A DNA stretch of 64,000 bases from GCA-2683825 sp965662355 (lineage in GTDB: Bacteria; Planctomycetota; UBA1135; GCA-002686595): assembly GCA_965662355.1 (NCBI GenBank), contig CBFIHP010000013.1, positions 103,960 to 167,959 on the forward strand, given 5' to 3'. The notes beneath the pieces were generated by a model. The model was not told where the DNA came from, made no database searches, and saw nothing but the letters and a program-made list of their open reading frames with translations. A program made the translations under genes and the position numbers. Below, piece after piece: positions 17,311 to 25,247 of the stretch (the stretch's first letter is position 1; each line of letters starts with the position of its first letter).

Positions 17311-19995
17311 TCAACGATCTCTCAGGAAGGCATCGATCTCCGCCAGGAGCTCGAGCGTCCCATGGCGCTGTGCGAATAGACGGGCTCGCTGTCCGATGGT
17401 TTTCGCCTTCTGCTCGTGCCGGGCTCCGGCATGGGCCCGGGCCAGGGTGAAGAGTGCCTCAGGATGGCTCTCTCCCATCGCCTCGCACACGGCTTCCGCC
17501 AGCCGCACGGCCTCCGCACGGGCCTGTGGGTCCGGTTCGGGACCGCTAGCCAGCAAGAGCGCCAGGGCATTCATCACCAGGACATTGCTCGCATCGCGCG
17601 CGAGACACGCTCGGTATTCGATAATCGCCTCGTCCCGTCGAGCGCTTTCTTCAAGTGCGAGCCCCAGGTTGGCGCGATAGGAGGCGTTCTCGGGATCCAG
17701 GGCAACCGCCTGCCTGAAGGCCTCGATGGCTCGCTCGCTCTGACCGGACATGGCGTGGGCCCGTCCGAGCTGGTTGTGAAGGGAAGGCTTCAGGGGTTCC
17801 AGCGCAAGCGCCCCCTCGAAACTGGCCGCAGCCTCGGCGCCGCGTCCGGAATGGAGCAGGGCCAGACCGTAGTCGTGCAGGATCTCGGGATCGTCCGGAT
17901 CTAACTGGAGAGCCTCTTCATAGATCTCGGCCGCGGCCGCCAGGTTCGTTTCCTCCCCAAGCACACTGGCCAGGACGAGGCGTGCACGAATATGCCCCGG
18001 CCGGAGTTCCAGTAGCTCGGTGAGCTCGGCCCGGGCCTCTCCCTCCCGGCCCGCCTCGAGCAGGAGCTCGACGAGCAGGAGGCGCGCTTCGGCATCCGTC
18101 GGGCGAATCTCGAGGGCCTTGCGCACTTCTCGAAGCGCTTCTTCGTTCTGCTGCAGCAAGCCAAGAACACGAGCGGCCGAGAGGTGGGCCTCGCTCACCC
18201 CGGAGTGCGCAGCGGTTTCCTCGCGAAAGGACACGAGCGCCTCTTCGAAGCGTCCGAGACGGGCGAGTGCGATTCCCGCCCAGTGGTGGAGCAGGGGTGT
18301 CGCGCCATCCGCTTGCAGCCGCTCGCGACAGACGCGAAGCGCCTCCTCCTCACGCCCCGTTTCCAACAGCGCCGCGAGCCGCTGCGCGAGGGAGGCCTGC
18401 ATCGAACCGCCGCTGGTCCCACTTCGAATGACATCTTTCAAGAGGTTCTCGACCGGCGCATAGTCGTCGGTCAGAACGAAGCCCTTGCCCCTTTGTTTGG
18501 CAACGGCGAGATGTTTTTCCTCGAGCGGTAGCGTGCGCACTCCATGGCGAGCGAAAACAGCGTCTCGAACACCACTGACGTCGACCTTTGCGGGAGAAGC
18601 GACGACTACGAAGGTGTTGCGATCGCTCGTTTGTGCATTGGCGCCGAACAGGTAGACGTGCGGAAAGACAGCGTCCAGAGTCGTCAGCACCGGCCCCAGG
18701 AGGCGTGAGGAATCCAGAACCTCGATCAGGTTCAGCATGTAGACACCATGTTCGCCGAGCAATTCTGCAAGGCGTTCGGCGTACTCCAGGGTGACTAAAT
18801 GGAAGGGCACGGTGAAGTCGTTGAATGCGTCCCCGAAGATGAAATCGAAGTCGGGTACGGCTTCTCCTGCACGCTTTCGCCGTAGGAGGTCATCGACGTG
18901 GTTGCGTCCATCCAGATCGTGAAACTGGATCTGGGTTTGTCGCGGCAGGCCAAAGGCCTCGAAGGCCGCTTCGGTCACGACCGGGTCGATCTCGGCCACC
19001 TCGAGGTGGCTTCCGGGCCGTGTGATCTCCAGATAGCGTGGAAAGACACATCCCCCTCCACCGATGAACAGGGCCGAGACCGGTGCGGTCGAGGGATCGA
19101 TCGCTCGCATGACCTCCGCGTAGATCGCTTCGTACTCGTACTTCAGGAGCAGCGGGTCACCGAGATCCACCTTGCTGTGCGTAAGGGTGTCGAGAAGCAT
19201 GTCGCGCCGTCCCTTGCCCCGATCGTAGACCATCACGCGCTGGTAGTGGCTGTCGCGCTTGAAGAGCAACGAGTCATCGAGCGGGTCGCGCAGGCCCAGG
19301 GTTTCGGCCACGGCTTGGTTCCACGACCATGGACCCAGGACGAACAAGAGCAAGGCTCCGTATCCGCCACCCCATACAAGCGGGAGCAGCTTCTTGTGGC
19401 CATACACGATGCCAGCGAACGCCAAGACCCCCGCGACGACGAAGATCGAGCCCTCGGTGCCCATTTCGCTGACCAGCCAGAAACCAGCGGCGAAGGTTCC
19501 GAAGATGCTCCCCGCGGACCCCCAGGCGTAGATCGTCCCCACGGTTCTACCGGGGCCCACGACGCTCATAGCCAGCGCCATCTTGGCCACGACGGGACTC
19601 ATGGTTCCCAGCAACGTGGCGGGCACGAGAAAGGTCAGCAAGAAGTGGACGAGAATACGAACCGGCCAGGAGAACTCTGTGAGGAGAGACCATTGCCCCA
19701 ACCAGGAATTCATGACGGGAATCGTCATGCACCCCAGAGAGGAGGCGATGAAAAGATAGGAAAGCATGCGCCTGGGTTCGTATCGATCTGCAAGCCGGCC
19801 CCCCAGGTAGTTGCCCACCGAGATCCCGGCCAGCACGACCCCGATCGCCGAGGTCCATGTGTAGAGCGACGCCCCCAGGTAGCGCGCCACGAGCCGCGTC
19901 GAGAGAATCTCGACCGTCATGATGCAGGCTGCCGCCAGGAACACGGTTGCGTTGAGTCCGATCCAGACGCCGAGCCCCGCCTTTCCCTCCTTCAT
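17311..19995 (-). CDS. membrane / spermidine-synthase-like / TPR fusion protein
   Basis: The 894-residue product has three parts. Residues 1-240 hold six to seven membrane segments of the kind found with fused spermidine synthases (RLVARYLGASLYTWTSAIG, GNYLGGRLADRYEPRRMLSY, LVPATLLGTMSPVVAKMAL). Residues about 250-525 are a Rossmann methyltransferase-like spermidine synthase fold (SALFIGGGGCVFPRYLEI, then EVAEIDPVV and DFIFGDAFNDFTVPFHLVT). The last 350 residues are TPR repeats, for example LDPDDPEILHDYGLALLHSG. True polyamine synthesis is uncertain: the glycine-rich loop and acidic binding residue are present, but this membrane-fused type has no established substrate that I know of. The ATG at 19995 starts directly at the membrane domain. 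Confidence 0.82.
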   Translation of the reverse strand: MKEGKAGLGVWIGLNATVFLAAACIMTVEILSTRLVARYLGASLYTWTSAIGVVLAGISVGNYLGGRLADRYEPRRMLSYLFIASSLGCMTIPVMNSWLGQWSLLTEFSWPVRILVHFLLTFLVPATLLGTMSPVVAKMALAMSVVGPGRTVGTIYAWGSAGSIFGTFAAGFWLVSEMGTEGSIFVVAGVLAFAGIVYGHKKLLPLVWGGGYGALLLFVLGPWSWNQAVAETLGLRDPLDDSLLFKRDSHYQRVMVYDRGKGRRDMLLDTLTHSKVDLGDPLLLKYEYEAIYAEVMRAIDPSTAPVSALFIGGGGCVFPRYLEITRPGSHLEVAEIDPVVTEAAFEAFGLPRQTQIQFHDLDGRNHVDDLLRRKRAGEAVPDFDFIFGDAFNDFTVPFHLVTLEYAERLAELLGEHGVYMLNLIEVLDSSRLLGPVLTTLDAVFPHVYLFGANAQTSDRNTFVVVASPAKVDVSGVRDAVFARHGVRTLPLEEKHLAVAKQRGKGFVLTDDYAPVENLLKDVIRSGTSGGSMQASLAQRLAALLETGREEEALRVCRERLQADGATPLLHHWAGIALARLGRFEEALVSFREETAAHSGVSEAHLSAARVLGLLQQNEEALREVRKALEIRPTDAEARLLLVELLLEAGREGEARAELTELLELRPGHIRARLVLASVLGEETNLAAAAEIYEEALQLDPDDPEILHDYGLALLHSGRGAEAAASFEGALALEPLKPSLHNQLGRAHAMSGQSERAIEAFRQAVALDPENASYRANLGLALEESARRDEAIIEYRACLARDASNVLVMNALALLLASGPEPDPQARAEAVRLAEAVCEAMGESHPEALFTLARAHAGARHEQKAKTIGQRARLFAQRHGTLELLAEIDAFLRDR

Positions 19996-20102
19996 CTAGT
20001 CATGCCTCGGACCATGCCGGCGAGTATAACGAAGCGGTGAGGAAGCGAGTCAGGGCAATCCCCCGGCCTCGTCCGTGCGACCGAGAAGGAGCCTGGCTCG
20101 GA

Positions 20103-20236
20103 GGGGCGTTGTTGCGCGGTTCCAAATGGAGCCAGAACTCCCACCATCCCCGGTTTCACGTCCTAATCGCCTTCGATACCGGCCGACCGAGTTCGAACAT
20201 CCGGTTCAGTACGTTGCGGGCAACCAGTGCCTCAAT
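20103..20236 (-). mobile_element. IS5-type transposase end, rearranged remnant
   Basis: On the minus strand, codons 20236-20156 encode IEALVARNVLNRM and then FELGRPVSKAIRT before a stop, like the C-terminus of IS5-family transposases. The plus-strand edge at 20103 (GGGGCGTTGTTGCGCGGTTC) resembles the edge of the second remnant at 34666 and the small elements at 48165 and 63852. Just beyond 20236 a piece shared with the other remnant is present in the opposite orientation, so the remnant has been rearranged. Confidence 0.6.
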
Positions 20237-20301
20237 CGGGGATCGGCTACGAGCCAACGCCCTTTCATGGCACACCTGGACCAGTTCACCAACGCTTTGT
20301 A

Positions 20302-22104
20302 TCAGCGCATGCTCGCGCGCGAAGGCGCTCGGTAGACTAGATTGTCGATCGCTCCCGAACCCGACATGAAGATCTGGATGGCCACCACCAAGCTCGGGTC
20401 ATAGCTCGGCTCTTCGTCCAGCAAGATGGCGGTCGCCGTGTAGCCCGGCTGGGGGCTCGTCGTCAACAGGTCAAGGGTCGCGAAGCCGGGCGGACCGTCC
20501 AGGTGGATGTCCCTCGTGAAGCCGCTGGGGGCGAGATAGATCCGTCGCTTAGCCATGAGGTCCGTTAGCACAACCGCAACGGCCTGGAGCGGGGCGGGCG
20601 CGTCGATGTCGACGAGGTCCACGCTATGCGCTTCGCAGGGCTCGTCGAATTGGACGAAGAAGCTCCCACCGAACGCGGCGTCGTCGGGATGATCGAAAAT
20701 CCCGGGTGTCGACTGCAGGCCGTTCTCCTGGAGGACTAGGATCCCGCCGGCATCGATTAAGAGGTCCGGATCGCTGCTGGCAGTGTTAGGCCCCCCGCTA
20801 CTCGAGTCGAAGACGGCCGCGCCATGGTTGTAGTCTCCTAGGCCAGTGACGGTTACCCCGGCGATGTCCGTGGGCAGGATGGCTTTGCCGTTTTGGAGCA
20901 GTTCGAAGTCGATTCTCCCGCTACACCCTTCGACCTGGGACACGAGCTGCACGCGATCGACGCCGAAGGACATGTAGTTGGGCAAGGTCGGGGAGAAGAG
21001 CTCCGAGCGCGAATCGAAAGCGATCGTGTGAATCGCTCCGTCAGCCAAGTCCCGCACATCGAGGTCGACGCGGACGAAATCGAGGTAGTGTGCGTGGTCC
21101 TCCTGGGTGAAGGTTCGCAGCACGGTTTCGTCGACGCTGACGCTGAGGAAGTCATCTTCCAAGAGCAGGGGGTTGCCCGATATGCCATCTGGAAGAAACA
21201 CATGAATCCTCAGATAGAAGCGCAGACTCGCGGTACCGAGGGGAATATGCATCTCCTGGCTCAGGCGACCGATCTCGACACTGGGCGGCGTCGGTAGAAA
21301 CGGGGCCGGCCGACCCAGGGAGAAGATTGCCAGGTGGGAGCCATCCAGTTCCAGAGGCGAAAAGCTGTCGGCGCTGATGCTCTCGCGGGTGTCGAATGTG
21401 GCGTCGATCGGAGATCCGCGCCATGTCGAGGCTTCCTCCCATGCGCCGGATCCGGGGCCGTCTTCGAACGTGCCGTTGTCGAGCACAGTGGCCACGCCAC
21501 TCGACTCGCTCCCGAGGAAGAACCCGCCTAGGAAGGCGCAGTCTTCGCAGGTCGCGTCGAAACCCTGGCTGGCGAGACAACAGCCGCCCAGGGCACCGCA
21601 ATCGACGTCCGCCTCCATGGCGATGCCGTCGTCGAAGACCGCGAGAATGAAGGATCCAGAACCCTCGACGCGGATTCGATATTCCGTTCCCGGCTGGCTA
21701 CGCCACTGGACCGTCTGGCCGTCCGCACTCGGGCCGCAGGGCTCTCCGAAGCCCACGGGGCGGGGGATATCACACTCCCCGCAATACACCTGGATTCCCG
21801 ACAGGCTGCCGATGTTGCCGCAGGTTGTCGCCGTGAGTTGATTGCCGGTGCCGATCACGCTGTACCAAACGGCCTGGCGCTGCTCACCAGGGGCGGGCAC
21901 GGGAAGCTCCAAGGCGAGAGTGGCGGGGATCGCGGGTAGCAACTCCCGGTCATTGCAGCTGGCGTTTGGCAACCCTCCGCCCGACCCTAATGCGGCGAAG
22001 GTCGGTGCGGCTCCCGACCCCAATCCAGTTCTCTGGGCCATGGCCCCGGCGGCGAAACCTGTCCAAAGGAAGAACCCGAGCGCAATCCGGTGACTGGCAA
22101 GCAT
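20302..22104 (-). CDS. secreted protein with GSGAIDN-type C-terminal domain
   Basis: The 600-residue product starts at the ATG at 22104, with GGAAGAAGG a few bases upstream and a signal peptide ending in GAMAQ. A frame extending to 22503 crosses a tRNA fragment and is not coding there. Residues about 40-180 contain several Cys pairs (GALGGCCLASQGFDATCEDC). The middle (about 195-430) resembles a beta-sandwich of about 230 residues, with acidic loops. The C-terminal 190 residues contain AAVFDSSSGGPNTASSDPDL, DHPDDAAFGGSFF and end in FMSGSGAIDNLVY, matching the N-terminal domain of the SdrD-B proteins at 13853 and 54697. Function is unknown; an extracellular binding role is an inference from composition. 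Confidence 0.75.
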   Translation of the reverse strand: MLASHRIALGFFLWTGFAAGAMAQRTGLGSGAAPTFAALGSGGGLPNASCNDRELLPAIPATLALELPVPAPGEQRQAVWYSVIGTGNQLTATTCGNIGSLSGIQVYCGECDIPRPVGFGEPCGPSADGQTVQWRSQPGTEYRIRVEGSGSFILAVFDDGIAMEADVDCGALGGCCLASQGFDATCEDCAFLGGFFLGSESSGVATVLDNGTFEDGPGSGAWEEASTWRGSPIDATFDTRESISADSFSPLELDGSHLAIFSLGRPAPFLPTPPSVEIGRLSQEMHIPLGTASLRFYLRIHVFLPDGISGNPLLLEDDFLSVSVDETVLRTFTQEDHAHYLDFVRVDLDVRDLADGAIHTIAFDSRSELFSPTLPNYMSFGVDRVQLVSQVEGCSGRIDFELLQNGKAILPTDIAGVTVTGLGDYNHGAAVFDSSSGGPNTASSDPDLLIDAGGILVLQENGLQSTPGIFDHPDDAAFGGSFFVQFDEPCEAHSVDLVDIDAPAPLQAVAVVLTDLMAKRRIYLAPSGFTRDIHLDGPPGFATLDLLTTSPQPGYTATAILLDEEPSYDPSLVVAIQIFMSGSGAIDNLVYRAPSRASMR

Positions 22105-22306
22105 CCTTGCCTTCTTCCCTGTGCCGATGAGACGGTGCAGCATGTGGCACGAGGATAATCGAATGCCCTGAAATCCGGGGTGGGCGGACGCGCCAGCCCA
22201 TTCTGACCCCTTCGACAACCCCGCTTGAACCGGGCACCATGTAGGTGCCACTCGTCGTTTACTCGCGTATATTCGCGACTGAGGTACGTTCTGTCCGTAC
22301 CCCGTG

Positions 22307-22356
22307 TCAGCTTCCCAAGCTGAGTGTCGAGGGTTCAAGTCTCTTCGCCCGCTCCA
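22307..22356 (+). tRNA. tRNA-Gly(CCC) 3' fragment (anticodon arm to CCA)
   Basis: The anticodon stem TCAGC/GCTGA encloses the loop TTCCCAA with anticodon CCC. A five-base variable region, a T-arm (GAGGG-TTCAAGT-CTCTT) and the acceptor 3' strand ending in TCCA follow. The expected 5' acceptor strand and D-arm are absent: the 26 bases before it instead hold a perfect 6-bp hairpin (22283-22288 with 22296-22301). It is therefore not a working tRNA, but the kind of 3' half left where an integrative element used a tRNA gene as attachment site. The rest of 22105-22756 contains nothing I can identify. Confidence 0.75.
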
Positions 22357-22756
22357 CTGAAAGTGGGTATCTTGGGGGTGAGAAGCGGGGTCTGGGGATA
22401 TCGTGGCGAATGCAACTCCGTAGATCGGCGATGGGCTTGCTGTTTCGGGGGTGGAATTCGTCGGCGCTGATTCCCGACCGCGTGCTTTAACTCGCTCGAC
22501 CATCCCCTATCCTAGTCGCCGCTGGAATCCACGTCCTTGCGCCCCCTTGCCACCTCACCGATACTCCAAGGCACCCCAATACCCGAGCAACGCGCCCTTC
22601 ACACGTGCATCGTCACGTCGGGCACGAAGCAACTCGCGCCGCCCATTGTGGGCTGCGCATCTCACTGACAGAACCGAAAGCCAGATGATCCGCGTTTCAG
22701 AACACCTTCCCGTTGGACAGGTCCCGAACGCTGACCACGGAAAGAAAAGAACCTAA

Positions 22757-23056
22757 ATGGGAAATCGACTCTACGTCGGCAACCTCTCCTTCGACTGCGA
22801 TGAAGACACCCTGCGCGCCGCCTTCGAGGAGACCGGCGGCACCATCAAAGACCTGCACATGGTCACCGACCGCGAAACCGGTCGCCCGCGCGGCTTCGGC
22901 TTCGTGGAGATGTCCAACGACGCCGAGGCGCAAGCCGTCATCGATGCGTGGGACGGCAAGGACCTCGAAGGTCGCAAGCTGACCGTCAACGAAGCCAAGC
23001 CGAAAGCACCCCGCACGGGCGGTGGTGGCGGCGGCGGCGGCGGCGGCCGCTGGTAG
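22757..23056 (+). CDS. RNA-binding protein, RRM domain with Gly-rich tail
   Basis: The 99-residue protein is a single RNA recognition motif. RNP2 is LYVGNL (residues 5-10) and RNP1 is RGFGFVEM (about 45-52), the two strands that contact single-stranded RNA. A short basic linker and a run of about ten glycines end in RW. Small RRM proteins of this form occur in cyanobacteria, planctomycetes and proteobacteria and are often cold-induced; an RNA chaperone role is likely. The gene stands alone on the plus strand, with terminator-like hairpins after it. Confidence 0.93.
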   Translation: MGNRLYVGNLSFDCDEDTLRAAFEETGGTIKDLHMVTDRETGRPRGFGFVEMSNDAEAQAVIDAWDGKDLEGRKLTVNEAKPKAPRTGGGGGGGGGGRW

Positions 23057-23101
23057 ACGTTGCTGATTAGGGATCGGTGAAAGCCGGTCCAATGGAAACG
23101 G

Positions 23102-23135
23102 GGGCCGTGGGTGAAAACCTGCGGCCCTTGTTCTG
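23102..23135 (+). terminator. Rho-independent terminator after the RRM gene
   Basis: GGGCCG (23102-23107) pairs with CGGCCC (23122-23127), with inner pairing around a GAAA loop. TTGTTCTGTT follows. Confidence 0.75.
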
Positions 23136-23237
23136 TTGGTGGCTCTCTAACTTGTCGAGCGTGATGTTGGGGACGGCCTGGATGCGCTCCCAGTCCTGCT
23201 TGAGCTTGCGCCACCCTCTGGGCGGGAACAGGGTTGT

Positions 23238-23283
23238 CTTCGGCCCAGTTTCGGAGCCTACGGGTCCGGAAACTGGGCCGAAG
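23238..23283. terminator. strong inverted repeat before the convergent oxidoreductase gene
   Basis: A perfect 15-bp stem (23238-23252 with 23269-23283) ends five bases from the stop codon of the minus-strand gene. It probably ends that transcript. Confidence 0.75.
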
Positions 23284-23287
23284 TTTC

Positions 23288-24925
23288 CTACTCCTTGTCC
23301 AGGGGCTCGTTGAACAAGACGCTAAGGGCGATGCTGCCGTGACCGTTGACCGGATAGTCCGGAGCCATGGGATCGATCCCGTTCAAGTTAGAGGCTGTGG
23401 AAGGAGGTGAGAAGATGATCAGCGTCTGAAGGAATTCCACGACATCCGCGCGCTTCCTCCGATTGAGACTCCGGAAACGGTTGCTCGCCTCTTGAGCTTC
23501 GCCGCCGTGTCGAAGGATGACATCCACGAGGGTCGGGCTACGGCCGTCGTGACCGTAGGGAGCTGTGGATCCAACGCCCCAGAGGGGTTCGGTGATGAAC
23601 TCTTTCTGAAGCGTGCCGTCGAAGTTCTTCTCCCAGAAGTTAGGGCCAAGGTCGTGGCGCTTCATGTCGGCGAAGAAGTCCTCGACGTCGAACGAATTCC
23701 CCAGGGGCACCTTCAGCGTGGGGTGCCCGGACATGTCGTCGACCTCGCTGAGTAACGGAGTAGCTGTCGCCAAGAGGTTGTTGTAGGGGTTGCCGTCGGT
23801 TTCGTTGAGAACGGTTTCGACGTCCGCCACACGGCGGTCGACGTCGATGGTGAGGTCCGGGATGTGGCACTCGGTACACCCGATCTGTTCGAAGGTACGA
23901 CGCCCCCGGGACTGGCTCGGGTTGCTGTTGAAAGGGTCCCCCCCTGCGATCGGATCATCGATGACCAAGGGGTGAGTATCTTCAGCTAAACGCACTCCGG
24001 GCTTGAAGTAGTTCAGGAGGTAGAACTCCACGAAGTCGACCAAGCTCTGGGGAATCTCGTTCACGACCCCATCCAGATCGGGATCATCGAAGATGCCGGA
24101 GGCCGGTGTGCCTTCGATAGAGTCGGTCGATCCATCCAGTACCATTCCCCCTGGCGTTACGACCATCCCACCCCCCGATGCGGTGAGAAGATCGGGATCC
24201 GGCGACTCGAGCCCCATCTCAGCATTGAAGGCTCCGACGATGAACTCGCGCATCGAGATGGTCGTTCCTTCAGCGAAGAATGGTCGAACCCGCAGGTCGG
24301 AATCAACCCCCTCGACCGCCGATGTGTCGACCGCTCCATTGGAGTGGGCCGTGATGAATCCGTAGTGGATGCCCTTGCTATTCAACGGCGCGACCACGGA
24401 AGAGCCTGCGCCTATCGCGTCGCTAATCGCCTGAGTCTGAATCCCGCGTAGTTCCTGGGTTATTTCGTCTGCAAGCATCTCTTGCAGGCCCAAGCCGAAG
24501 AGGTGCGGCGCGTCGCGGCTGGAGGGCCGCGTAAACACGTCGCCTCCAAAGCCGGCAGATCCTTGAGGGCGACCGTGACAGGCGGCACAGCTGTCTGCCA
24601 ATCCCGCGCCATGGGATAGGTCGGTCTCGATGTCTCCGACACCATCTCCCGTTCTGGGGCCAGACCCCTGGCTCAGCGTGAACTTTCGCTGAAAGAGTTG
24701 CCGTCCACGTGCAATCGCGCGAAACGGATCGCGGGCGATGATGAACGCCGATGAGTTTGGCGTCACGATGTCGCCGCGGCCCGCCCCGATCTGTTGGCTT
24801 AGCGACTTCTTGATACCTGCATTGGCCGCATTCGGTGTTTGGGTGATGTCTGTCTCTTGTGCACCGACTGTAGAGACAAACCCGATCGATACGACGATTA
24901 GCGCCGCTCCCTTAGTACCGTTCAT
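23288..24925 (-). CDS. di-heme oxidoreductase / thiol oxidoreductase-like cytochrome
   Basis: The 545-residue secreted protein (signal peptide ending GAQ) has two c-type heme motifs: CAACH at about residues 113-117 and CTECH at about 347-351. Conserved surroundings are GAGLADSCAACHG, GRRTFEQIGCTECHIPDL and PLWGVGSTAPYGHDGRSPTL. This matches the di-haem oxidoreductase (DHOR) family, relatives of MauG and bacterial peroxidases that act in the periplasm. The electron partner is unknown and no cytochrome maturation gene is nearby. Its stop is five bases from a strong hairpin. Confidence 0.85.
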   Translation of the reverse strand: MNGTKGAALIVVSIGFVSTVGAQETDITQTPNAANAGIKKSLSQQIGAGRGDIVTPNSSAFIIARDPFRAIARGRQLFQRKFTLSQGSGPRTGDGVGDIETDLSHGAGLADSCAACHGRPQGSAGFGGDVFTRPSSRDAPHLFGLGLQEMLADEITQELRGIQTQAISDAIGAGSSVVAPLNSKGIHYGFITAHSNGAVDTSAVEGVDSDLRVRPFFAEGTTISMREFIVGAFNAEMGLESPDPDLLTASGGGMVVTPGGMVLDGSTDSIEGTPASGIFDDPDLDGVVNEIPQSLVDFVEFYLLNYFKPGVRLAEDTHPLVIDDPIAGGDPFNSNPSQSRGRRTFEQIGCTECHIPDLTIDVDRRVADVETVLNETDGNPYNNLLATATPLLSEVDDMSGHPTLKVPLGNSFDVEDFFADMKRHDLGPNFWEKNFDGTLQKEFITEPLWGVGSTAPYGHDGRSPTLVDVILRHGGEAQEASNRFRSLNRRKRADVVEFLQTLIIFSPPSTASNLNGIDPMAPDYPVNGHGSIALSVLFNEPLDKE

Positions 24926-25041
24926 TTCGTAGCCTCCTGCGGAGTTCCAGTTCGTGTGATAGGAGTCCTAAAGACTGGACGGCGGCAGTTTAGCACCTTG
25001 AGTTTTGCTTCTCTCGCGGGATAGCGGAACGGTCCGTCCAC

Positions 25042-25085
25042 CTGGTATGTATCGCAATCACGACTGGTATGTTTCGCAGTCACGA
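25042..25085. repeat. 22-bp tandem repeat
   Basis: Two adjacent units of CTGGTATGTATCGCAATCAC plus two bases differ at two positions. They sit in the 320-base gap upstream of the di-heme oxidoreductase gene, which otherwise contains only the short dispersed motifs at 25124-25145 and 25216-25228. Confidence 0.75.
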
Positions 25086-25123
25086 ACTCTCAAATCAATT
25101 CCGCTCCTTCCTCCAGTGCGAGG

Positions 25124-25145
25124 TTCCGCTAGAGGGGCAAGTCGG
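25124..25145. repeat. dispersed 22-bp motif, copy A
   Basis: TTCCGCTAGAGGGGCAAGTC plus GG is identical at 33966-33987. Eighty bases on, GCACCAACGCCCC (25216-25228) equals the tip of the small inverted-repeat elements at 48165 and 63852. These are probably element scars. Confidence 0.55.
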
Positions 25146-25247
25146 CGGATCGTCACGCATCGCTGGACGGCCGCCAGGATCTCGACGGCAGCGCGCTGGC
25201 TCGGTTACGTTCTGTGCACCAACGCCCCGGGTGGTCCGGTCGACGAA

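Noticed and set aside
20302..22503. Long N-terminal extension of the secreted protein to 22503, including the phrase SGRRDLNPRHSAWEADT
   Set aside because: That phrase is the well-known false translation of the antisense of a tRNA; the extension covers the tRNA-Gly fragment.
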